The notes beneath the pieces were generated by a model. It did not search any database and was not told where the DNA came from. It worked only from the letters and a program-made list of their open reading frames with translations. Below, piece by piece: positions 15,724-22,571 of a stretch of 49,179 nt of DNA. Origin of the DNA: F1-60-MAGs027 sp044344715 (lineage in GTDB: Bacteria > Actinomycetota > Acidimicrobiia > Acidimicrobiales > Ilumatobacteraceae); assembly GCA_044344715.1 (NCBI GenBank), contig JBIJCI010000005.1, positions 1 to 49,179 of the forward strand, written 5' to 3'. A program made the translations under genes and the position numbers. Within the stretch, counting starts at the first letter, position 1. Each line of letters opens with the position of its first letter.

Positions 15724-16782
15724 ATGACGGGCAACCGTCGGTCCCCGCTCCACGCATTGCACGATCGCCTCGGCGCGAAACTCGTCCCGTTCGGCGGGTG
15801 GGAAATGCCGCTCAGTTACCCCACGGGCACGGTTGCCGAGCATCTCGCGTGTCGCAGCGACGCGGCCCTCTTCGACGTTTCCCATCTCGGCACGGTGCGT
15901 TTGGCCGGAACCGACGCACTGAGTCGGCTGCAGGAGGCGTTCACGAACGATCTTCGCAAGATCGCCCCGGGTCGCGCGCAGTACACGCACTCCTGCAACG
16001 AGACCGGTGGAGTCGAGGACGACATCATCGTCTGGTGGATCGAGGACTCCGTGTTCGACGTGATGCCGAATGCATCGAATACGTCCCGCATCCTCGCCAC
16101 GATCGGCGGTACCGACACGACCGCCGAGCGGGCGGTGCTCGCCGTACAGGGCCCTCGTGCTCGTGAGCGGCTTGCCAGGGTCGCGCCCGAAGCCGCGGCG
16201 GTCGGACGGTTCCGGGTGCTGCAATCCGACGTACTCGGGACATCCTGCACGGTGGCGGGTACCGGCTACACCGGCGAGGATGGCGTAGAAATCGCGGTTC
16301 CCCGGGAGGCAGCGACGAGGGTGGCTGAGGCGATCATCGACGCGGGAGTCGTGCCGGCCGGATTGGGTGCGCGCGACACCCTGCGTCTCGAGGCGGCCCT
16401 GCCGCTCTACGGCCACGAACTGTCGCCGAGCATCTCGTCGTTGGAAGCGGATCTCGGATGGGTGGTCGGATGGAGCAAGCCCAAATTTCGCGGTCGTGAC
16501 GCGCTCCTCGAACGGCGAAATGGGGGTGTGGCGCGGGTCCTGTGTGGAATCCGTACCGAGTCCCGTCGACCGCCGCGGGACGGCGCCAAGGTTCTCGTCT
16601 CGGGGGGCGAGGTTGGCGTCGTGACGAGCGGCAACTATTCACCGTCGCTCGGCGTCGGAATCGCCCTGGCGCTGGTTCGAGCCGATACCTCTGCCGTCGG
16701 TACCGAAGTCACCCTGCTGGTTCGTGATGCCGAGATTCGCGGAACGATCGTCCGGCGACCGTTCGTGCAACGTCAGGGCTGA
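15724..16782 (+). CDS. gcvT: Glycine cleavage system T protein (aminomethyltransferase)
   Basis: Tetrahydrofolate-dependent T protein, releasing ammonia and 5,10-methylene-THF from the H-bound intermediate. Motifs: LVPFGGWEMP near the N-terminus, FDVSHLG, TNDL, GGVEDDIIVW with the conserved acidic pair, AGTGYTGEDGVEI, then GLGARDTLRLEA. Length of 352 aa is close to normal. It begins 4 nt after the second MerR gene. Its stop overlaps the stop end of the convergent small gene by 10 bp. Together with gcvH and gcvP three of the four complex genes are here. Confidence 0.95.
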   Translation: MTGNRRSPLHALHDRLGAKLVPFGGWEMPLSYPTGTVAEHLACRSDAALFDVSHLGTVRLAGTDALSRLQEAFTNDLRKIAPGRAQYTHSCNETGGVEDDIIVWWIEDSVFDVMPNASNTSRILATIGGTDTTAERAVLAVQGPRARERLARVAPEAAAVGRFRVLQSDVLGTSCTVAGTGYTGEDGVEIAVPREAATRVAEAIIDAGVVPAGLGARDTLRLEAALPLYGHELSPSISSLEADLGWVVGWSKPKFRGRDALLERRNGGVARVLCGIRTESRRPPRDGAKVLVSGGEVGVVTSGNYSPSLGVGIALALVRADTSAVGTEVTLLVRDAEIRGTIVRRPFVQRQG

Positions 16783-17135
16783 CGAGCCGGCTCGCCGTTC
16801 CCGTTTGCGGGCTTCTGCGCGAGGTTTGCCACCGCACGGCCGGCGAGCGCAGGGAGGAATGTCACGAGTGATCCCGCCTGATCCGCCATTCCGGCGATAC
16901 GACGAATCGGTTCTTCGACGTCATCGAGCAGGCGGTTGACCCTCGATGCCGCCTGGTTGAGGTTGTCCATCGTCGCTCCGACGTTCTCCAACGCGACAAT
17001 CAGCGCCTCGACCGTCCGGCGTCCCTGGTCCGCCAACCTGACACCCTCGGCGACGGGGTCGATACCACGAAGCAGGGCGAGGACGTCGTTGACGAGCTTC
17101 TGTACATCGACCGGCGGCGGAGCGTTCGACGACAT
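16773..17135 (-). CDS. Small helical protein, function unknown
   Basis: A 120-residue protein I do not recognise. Sequence is Ala, Val and Leu rich with Asn/Asp spacing typical of an amphipathic coiled helix in the first 85 residues (GVRLADQGRRTVEALIVALENVG is split here as GVRLADQGRR and TVEALIVALENVG). A moderately hydrophobic stretch AGSLVTFLPALAGRAVANLA follows, and the tail is rich in Asn, Gly and Pro. It resembles phasin-like or DUF948-type proteins in composition only. It starts 4 nt downstream of the gcvP stop on the same strand, so it should be on the riboswitch-controlled transcript. Confidence 0.7.
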   Translation of the reverse strand: MSSNAPPPVDVQKLVNDVLALLRGIDPVAEGVRLADQGRRTVEALIVALENVGATMDNLNQAASRVNRLLDDVEEPIRRIAGMADQAGSLVTFLPALAGRAVANLAQKPANGNGEPARQP

Positions 17136-17138
17136 GGC

Positions 17139-19982
17139 TCAACCGTACCGTGCGCCGGCCAGCGCCTCGAGTGGTTCACAGGAACACACGAGGTTGCGAT
17201 CACCGTGGGCCGCATCGATCCTCGAGACGGGCGGGAAGTATCCGCGGGCTCGCAGGGATGCCAGCGGAAAGGGGCCGAGGTGTCGGGGATACGGTCGCGA
17301 CCAGTCCCCGACGACGTCCTCGACCGTGTGCGGCGCGTGTCGGAGTGGACTCTGGTCGACCGCCCACTCACCGGACACGACGCGGTCGATCTCGCCGCGA
17401 ATCGAGATCATCGCGTCGCAGAACCTATCCAGCTCGGAGCGGGATTCGCTCTCCGTGGGCTCGACCATCAGGGTGCCGGCGACGGGAAAGCTCATCGTCG
17501 GGGCATGAAATCCGTAGTCCATGAGTCGCTTTGCGACGTCGTCAACGGTGACACCCGAGAGTTTGGTGATCTCCCGTAGGTCGAGGATGCACTCGTGGGC
17601 CACGAGATCATCGGCGCCGGCGTACAACGTGGGGAAGTGGTCGCGTAATCGCCGTGACACGTAGTTGGCATTGGCGATCGCCTGCGCCGTGGCACGACGG
17701 AGCCCGTCCGGACCCATCATCCTGATGTACGTCCATGAAATCGCCAGGATGCCTGCGGAGCCGAATCGGGCCGAGGCGACGGCGCCAACGCTCGCGGTAC
17801 CCGGATTCAGCGGATCCCCGGGAAGGAAGTCGGCAAGATGCCCACGGACCGCGACCGGGCCAACACCGGGTCCACCCCCGCCGTGGGGGATGCAGAAGGT
17901 CTTGTGCAGATTCAAGTGACTGACGTCTGCCCCGAATTCTCCGGGCTTGGCCACGCCGACGAGCGCGTTCAAGTTCGCACCGTCGACGTACACCTGGCCG
18001 CCGTACGAGTGCACCAGCCGGCAGAGCTCGACGACGTGGGACTCGAACACGCCGTGGGTGGAGGGGTACGTGATCATGATCGCGGCGAGACGATCGCCGA
18101 CATGTTCGCACTTTGCACGCAGGTCGTCGAGATCGACGTTGCCGCGGTCGTCGCAGGCGACGACATGCACCTCCATGCCCGCCATCACCGCGCTTGCCGC
18201 GTTGGTGCCGTGCGCGCTCGACGGAATCAGGCAGACCGTGCGTTGTCCATCTCCGCGGTTGCGGTGGTAGGCGCGTATCGCGAGGAGGCCCGCAAACTCT
18301 CCCTGGCTGCCCGCGTTCGGCTGGATGCTGACGGCGTCGTAGCCCGTGATCTTCGCGATCATTCGCTGGAGATCGTCCACCAGTTGCTGATAGCCCCGTA
18401 GATCGGCCGGATCCTGGTGCGGGTGAATGTCGGAGAACTGCGGCCATGTAACCGGGATCATCTCGGTGGTTGCATTGAGTTTCATGGTGCACGATCCGAG
18501 CGGAATCATGGTGCGATCAAGTGCGAGATCCTTGTCGGCGAGGCGTCTCAGGTAGCGGAGCATCTCCGTCTCGGTTCTGTAGTTGCGGAAGGAGGCCTGG
18601 GACAGGAACTCGTCCCGCCGCAGCTGCCCATCGGCAATCGCCAGTTGAATGCATCTGGACTCCACGTCCGCCGGCAATGCACGAACTCCGAAGGCGCGAA
18701 GGAGGTCGACGACGAATGTCGTGTCGGTGGTCTCGTCGAGGCTGAAGCCGACCGTCGTGTCGTCCACTCGACGAAGCGCGATGTTCGACGACAGCGCCTC
18801 GGAACGTACCCGCCGGGCATCGATGCCCTCCACCGTGACCGTGTCGAAGCGCGAGCCTTCGGCGATGACACCGACCCCGTGTTCGCGGAGCAGGGACACG
18901 ACCGCTGCGGTGTACGAGCAGATCCGGCGGGCGATGGCTTGGAGCCCCTCGCGACCGTGCCACGAGGCGTAGAAGCCGGCGATGTTGGCGAGGAGGGCCT
19001 GTGCAGTGCAGATGTTCGACGTGGCCTTCTCGCGTCGGATGTGTTGTTCGCGCGTCTGGAGGGCGAGACGCAGCGCGGGTCGACCCGCGGAGTCGGTGCT
19101 GACCCCGACGAGCCGTCCGGGGAGGCTGCGTGCGAAGTCCTGCGTTGCGGCGAGGAACGCAGCATGCGGTCCGCCGCAACCCATGGGGACACCGAAACGT
19201 TGTGCACTGCCGACCACGATGTCGAAGCCGAGTGAGCCCGGAGTGGTGAGTAGGCAGCTGGCGAGGGGGTCGGCGACACAGATTGCGATGCCACCACGCT
19301 GGTGAACGGCATCGACGACGTGGCGAACCGTTCGGTCGGGGGCGATCAATCCACGCGACGACGGCCTTGAGATCACCGCGCAGAAGGACTCGACCTCGGC
19401 AAGTTGCTCGAGGTCCGCGACGATGACGTTTACGCCGACGGGCTCACAACGCGCGAGCAAAACGCTCAAGTGTTGCGGATGGATGTCGTTCTGAACGACG
19501 ACGGTTCGGCAGTCGGATTTCGTGACGCGTCGCGCCATGGTGACCGCCTCCGCGATCGCCGTCGATTCATCGAGGAGGGAGGCGTTGGCGATGTCGAGCG
19601 CGGTCAGTTCGGTGACCACCGTCTGGAAGTTGAGCAAGGCCTCGAGACGGCCTTGGCTGATTTCCGGTTGGTAGGGCGTGTACGCCGTGTACCAAGCGGG
19701 ATTCTCCAGTACGTTCCGCAGCACGACGGGCGGGGTGATGGTCGGGTAGTAGCCGGTACCGATTGCGCATCGGCGAACCACGTTGAGATCGGCGATGTTT
19801 CGAAGTTCCTGTAACACGAGGTGCTCGGGGATGGCCGGGGGTATTTCGATGGTGTCGTGCTGCAGGATGCTGCCGGGGACGACCGCAGCCAGGAGGTCGT
19901 CGTTGGAGGCAAAGCCGAGGAACTCGGCGATGTCGCGGGTGCTTGCAGCATCGGGTCCGATGTGCCGGGATTCGAAGAGCAT
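17139..19982 (-). CDS. gcvP: Glycine dehydrogenase (decarboxylating), P protein
   Basis: PLP-dependent P protein of the glycine cleavage complex, single-chain type of 947 aa. The PLP lysine is in NLHKTFCIPHGGGGPG. The N-terminal half starts FESRHIGPD and includes YTPYQPEISQGRLEALLNFQ; the C-terminal half includes GSCTMKLNA and the QPNAGSQGEFAG loop. The ATG at 19982 follows a good GAGAGGA site; an in-frame upstream start at 20033 would lie just after the riboswitch and add 17 unrelated residues. A tandem glycine riboswitch lies 55 nt upstream, so expression should rise with glycine. The small helical gene follows 3 nt after the stop. Confidence 0.96.
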   Translation of the reverse strand: MLFESRHIGPDAASTRDIAEFLGFASNDDLLAAVVPGSILQHDTIEIPPAIPEHLVLQELRNIADLNVVRRCAIGTGYYPTITPPVVLRNVLENPAWYTAYTPYQPEISQGRLEALLNFQTVVTELTALDIANASLLDESTAIAEAVTMARRVTKSDCRTVVVQNDIHPQHLSVLLARCEPVGVNVIVADLEQLAEVESFCAVISRPSSRGLIAPDRTVRHVVDAVHQRGGIAICVADPLASCLLTTPGSLGFDIVVGSAQRFGVPMGCGGPHAAFLAATQDFARSLPGRLVGVSTDSAGRPALRLALQTREQHIRREKATSNICTAQALLANIAGFYASWHGREGLQAIARRICSYTAAVVSLLREHGVGVIAEGSRFDTVTVEGIDARRVRSEALSSNIALRRVDDTTVGFSLDETTDTTFVVDLLRAFGVRALPADVESRCIQLAIADGQLRRDEFLSQASFRNYRTETEMLRYLRRLADKDLALDRTMIPLGSCTMKLNATTEMIPVTWPQFSDIHPHQDPADLRGYQQLVDDLQRMIAKITGYDAVSIQPNAGSQGEFAGLLAIRAYHRNRGDGQRTVCLIPSSAHGTNAASAVMAGMEVHVVACDDRGNVDLDDLRAKCEHVGDRLAAIMITYPSTHGVFESHVVELCRLVHSYGGQVYVDGANLNALVGVAKPGEFGADVSHLNLHKTFCIPHGGGGPGVGPVAVRGHLADFLPGDPLNPGTASVGAVASARFGSAGILAISWTYIRMMGPDGLRRATAQAIANANYVSRRLRDHFPTLYAGADDLVAHECILDLREITKLSGVTVDDVAKRLMDYGFHAPTMSFPVAGTLMVEPTESESRSELDRFCDAMISIRGEIDRVVSGEWAVDQSPLRHAPHTVEDVVGDWSRPYPRHLGPFPLASLRARGYFPPVSRIDAAHGDRNLVCSCEPLEALAGARYG

Positions 19983-20036
19983 GGGTCCTCTCGGGCAGAC
20001 GTTGAACGTGACGCGATGGAACCACCGCACCACCCC

Positions 20037-20222
20037 CGCTGTCCCTTGGTACCTGAGAGCTTCCGCGCGTGAGCACGTTTCCCCTTCGGCGGAGGAGGTG
20101 TCGGCCTCCTCGCTTTCCAGCGATGCCTATCGTCTCGGTTCTGGGACCTGAGAGGTTCCGGGGCGGTTGCTCCTTCGGTGTGGCAACGCACCGGACGTGC
20201 GTCCCACTCTCCCGAGACGAGT
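20037..20222 (-). promoter_or_regulatory. Tandem glycine riboswitch upstream of gcvP
   Basis: Two glycine aptamers in series on the minus strand. Aptamer I (20131-20219) has P1 arms CGTCTCG and CGAGACG, GGAGAG after the 5' arm, CACCGAAGGAGCAA in the core, and CTCTCAGGTCCCAGAAC before the 3' arm. Aptamer II (20037-20122) has P1 arms CGCTG and CAGCG, GGAAAG, CGCCGAAGGGGAAA, and CTCTCAGGTACCAAGGGAC. The linker is only about 8 nt, as in known cooperative tandem switches. The remaining 55 nt to the gcvP ATG would form the expression platform; mode (transcription or translation) is not evident. Confidence 0.95.
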
Positions 20223-20234
20223 GCGGCGAGGGTC

Positions 20235-20240
20235 AGCATA
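20235..20240 (-). promoter_or_regulatory. Putative -10 box for riboswitch-gcvP transcript
   Basis: On the minus strand TATGCT at this position would place the start of transcription near 20228, just before the first aptamer. No convincing -35 is seen. Confidence 0.35.
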
Positions 20241-20278
20241 CTTCGGCTCCAACTACCGATGCGAGCAATGCCCGGGTC

Positions 20279-20284
20279 TAGTGT
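20279..20284 (+). promoter_or_regulatory. Putative -10 box (TAGTGT) for SCO6745-like gene
   Basis: TAGTGT is followed by 7 nt (GACCGCC) and the ATG at 20292. Confidence 0.35.
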
Positions 20285-20291
20285 GACCGCC

Positions 20292-21041
20292 ATGAGTTCA
20301 GAGATGACCGCCCGTGCACTATCCGATGCCGTCAGCCCGTTCTTCGGGGACCTCGGCAGCAAGTACATGCTCGACGCCGCAACCGCCGAGATCGGAAAGG
20401 CTGCCGGCTATCCCGACGGCTTCTCCTTCTATTTCGCTGGTCGAGGCGGCGTGCTCGGCGATGTCGATGCGGACGTGATCCATGCGGCATTCATGTTCTT
20501 CGAACAGGGCGTCGTTCGGAAGATGTGGGAACGCGGAGTGAAGGTCGAGGGCGCGCGCAAGGCAGGCGCCAGGTATGCAGGTGCAGCCGACGCGTGGGGC
20601 AAGGCTCATCTCAACGGATTCCCTGGTGCCGCACGGTTCAACGAACTCGCTGAGAAGGTGGTGGCATCCGTCGATCCGGTCGGGTTGTCGCTCTTCGCGG
20701 GCCTGAGGGCCGAGCCGCTTCCCGCGGATCCGGCATCACGCACCTACCGACTCGTCACATGGCTGCGTGAGTTGCGCGGCTGTCTCCACATCAATGCAGT
20801 GGCGGCCGAAGGTCTCAATGGTGTCCAGGCGGTGCTTGCATCGGAGAACGGCGAGTTCTTTGCCAAACTGCACGGTTACCAGGAGCCGTACCCCGACGTG
20901 TCCCATCTCCGCGAGAACCGTGCCCGTGCCGAGGAGACAACGTCTCGTTTGATGGCGGCGATCTACGAGCGGGCATTGACGTCCGCCGAGCGTGCCGAGT
21001 TTGCGGCGCTAACGGCCGGGCTGAAGTCGGCGGTCGTCTAG
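20292..21041 (+). CDS. SCO6745-family protein, function unknown
   Basis: 249 aa. The first 110 residues match the pattern of the actinobacterial SCO6745 family: an N-terminal helix, then GFSFYFAGRGGVLGDVDADVI followed by AFMFFEQGVVRKMW (written in pieces). The C-terminal part has a short HINAVAAEGLNGVQAV element and ends in a helical AERAEFAALTAGL. The family is common in actinobacteria and has no established activity. The ATG at 20292 is 7 nt after a TAGTGT box; upstream in-frame codons overlap the riboswitch promoter region. It diverges from gcvP but there is no sign that it is glycine regulated. Confidence 0.75.
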   Translation: MSSEMTARALSDAVSPFFGDLGSKYMLDAATAEIGKAAGYPDGFSFYFAGRGGVLGDVDADVIHAAFMFFEQGVVRKMWERGVKVEGARKAGARYAGAADAWGKAHLNGFPGAARFNELAEKVVASVDPVGLSLFAGLRAEPLPADPASRTYRLVTWLRELRGCLHINAVAAEGLNGVQAVLASENGEFFAKLHGYQEPYPDVSHLRENRARAEETTSRLMAAIYERALTSAERAEFAALTAGLKSAVV

Positions 21042-21069
21042 CGCAACTCGGAGCGCGTTCGGGTGTCGT

Positions 21070-21924
21070 TCAGCGCTCGGTGCAACGGTTGACGATCGTG
21101 CCGACGCCGTCGATGGTCGTCGTGAGCACGTTGTCGGGGGCGAGATACCTCTGTGGTGTTCGTGCCGTTCCAACCCCGCTCGGGGTGCCGGTGAAGATTG
21201 CGTCGCCGGGCAGCAGCTCGACGATCGTCGAGAGGTATGCAACGATCCGCGGGACGGTGAAGATCATGTCGCTCGTCGACGACGACTGCACTTCTTCGTC
21301 GTCGACGAAGCAGCGCAAGTGGAGCGCATCCCTGTTGGGCAACGACGCGGTGTCGATGACCCACGGACCGAATGGCGCGTAACCTCGGCGACTCTTGCCG
21401 AGACTGAACTGAGGTGGCTGCGTCGCTCGCTGAAGCATCCGGTCACTGATGTCCTGACCGACGCACACTCCGGCGACCCTGTCCCAGGCGAGCGACTCGG
21501 GTATGTCGCGGCCTCCCGAGCCGATTACGACGACGAGCTCGGCCTCCCAGTCGGCCGTCGCGACGGTGATCGGAACGTCCCCGAACGGTGCGTTGATGCT
21601 GGAGGGAAACTTCGTGAAGGTCAGGGGAGTATCCGGAATCTGCGCGCCCGTCTCACGTGCGTGCTCCCTGTAGTTGAGGCCGATCCCGAATACCTGTGCC
21701 GGTCGGGGCGAGGGGGCGCCGAGGTCGCGATTGGTGAACGAAGCTGCGGTATCCGCGGTGAAACTACGCACGCTGGTGCGGAGCTCGTCCCACCGGGCGA
21801 ACACGCCCATCGGGTCGGAGCCGTAGGCGCCGTCGGTGGCGCGCTCGATATCGACGGCGAAACCGCCGCCCTGCGCGGTTTCGACGACCAAGGAGGCCCG
21901 GCCGCGCACGTTTGCAATCCTCAT
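21070..21924 (-). CDS. Fumarylacetoacetate hydrolase family protein
   Basis: Metal-dependent FAH-superfamily hydrolase or isomerase, 284 aa. Visible landmarks: GLNYREHA, TKFPSS, the metal ligands in DWEAELVVVIG (Glu-x-Glu) and the Asp of GQDISDR, the lysine in GKSRRGYAPFGPW, and TGTPSGVG near the C-terminus. Most bacterial members with this layout act on 2-hydroxyhepta-dienedioate or acylpyruvates in aromatic catabolism. A VOC (extradiol-dioxygenase-like) gene is divergent from it, which supports an aromatic or related catabolic pair. Start ATG 21924 is 8 nt from a TACTGT box on the minus strand and has AGGGG between. Confidence 0.88.
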   Translation of the reverse strand: MRIANVRGRASLVVETAQGGGFAVDIERATDGAYGSDPMGVFARWDELRTSVRSFTADTAASFTNRDLGAPSPRPAQVFGIGLNYREHARETGAQIPDTPLTFTKFPSSINAPFGDVPITVATADWEAELVVVIGSGGRDIPESLAWDRVAGVCVGQDISDRMLQRATQPPQFSLGKSRRGYAPFGPWVIDTASLPNRDALHLRCFVDDEEVQSSSTSDMIFTVPRIVAYLSTIVELLPGDAIFTGTPSGVGTARTPQRYLAPDNVLTTTIDGVGTIVNRCTER

Positions 21925-21932
21925 GCCCCTTG

Positions 21933-21938
21933 ACAGTA
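21933..21938 (-). promoter_or_regulatory. Putative -10 box (TACTGT) for FAH gene
   Basis: On the minus strand TACTGT is followed by 8 nt (CAAGGGGC) and the ATG at 21924. Confidence 0.35.
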
Positions 21939-21954
21939 GTTGTTGCAACGAGCA

Positions 21955-21986
21955 GTCTCCCACCCGGGAAACATCGAACGGGAGAC
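21955..21986 (+). promoter_or_regulatory. Hairpin covering the VOC gene ribosome-binding site
   Basis: Perfect 7-bp inverted repeat GTCTCCC (21955-21961) and GGGAGAC (21980-21986) with an 18-nt loop. The second arm contains GGGAGA, the Shine-Dalgarno of the gene starting at 21991, so folding would hide the site. Confidence 0.35.
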
Positions 21987-21990
21987 CGTA

Positions 21991-22509
21991 ATGCCGCCGA
22001 TCAAGTTTGCTCACGTGGTGTTGAAGACCAGTCGGTATCGCGAGCTGCTCGATTGGTGGGTGCTCGTACTCGATGCACGCGTCCGTCATGGGAACGATTT
22101 CATCAGTTTCATTTCCTACGACGACGAGCACCACCGTTTGGCAATCGCAAACTTCCCGGGCCTCTCTCCCGCGCCGTCGACATCGGCCGGGGTCGAGCAT
22201 GTGGCCTTCACCTTCGAGTCGCTCGACGACCTCCTGGCGAAGTACGTGTCCCTGAAGGATGCAGGAGTTGAGCCCTATTGGATGATCAACCATGGCATGA
22301 CTTTGTCGGCGTACTACCGGGATCCGGACGGCAACCAGGTGGAGTTTCAGGTTGACGCAATGAGCAACGCCGATGCCGACATGTTCATGAACTCACCCGT
22401 GTTCGCGGCCAACCCCATCGGCAGCGATGTGAGTTTCGACGAATTGCGTGCGCGTCGCGAGGCAGGCGAGTCGATTGAGTCGATCCTGGCGTACCCGCAA
22501 AAGGTCTGA
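21991..22509 (+). CDS. VOC-family (extradiol dioxygenase-like) protein
   Basis: 172-residue single vicinal-oxygen-chelate module. Two beta-alpha-beta units are visible: KFAHVVLKTSRYRELLDWW with the first metal His, VEHVAFTF with the second, and YYRDPDGNQVEFQVD with the Glu ligand. The order H-H-E is that of class I extradiol dioxygenases, though the length fits a one-domain form. The function may be dioxygenase, isomerase or lyase. The ATG follows GGGAGA at 5 nt. It is divergent from the FAH hydrolase and convergent with the GGDEF/EAL gene. Confidence 0.83.
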   Translation: MPPIKFAHVVLKTSRYRELLDWWVLVLDARVRHGNDFISFISYDDEHHRLAIANFPGLSPAPSTSAGVEHVAFTFESLDDLLAKYVSLKDAGVEPYWMINHGMTLSAYYRDPDGNQVEFQVDAMSNADADMFMNSPVFAANPIGSDVSFDELRARREAGESIESILAYPQKV

Positions 22510-22526
22510 CCACGGCCGGACCATGT

Positions 22527-22556
22527 CGCCACCCCCCACGGTGGGGCCTCGTGGCG
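22527..22556. terminator. Hairpin between convergent genes
   Basis: Stem CGCCAC / GTGGCG (outer, 6 bp) enclosing CCCC / GGGG with an ACGGT loop, in the 62-nt space between the VOC stop and the GGDEF/EAL stop. Works in both directions; a T-run is absent. Confidence 0.65.
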
Positions 22557-22571
22557 GTATCGGTGGTTGGC

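Noticed and set aside
19983..20033. Upstream start for gcvP at 20033
   Set aside because: It lies just after the riboswitch and adds 17 unrelated residues; ATG 19982 has a strong GAGAGGA.
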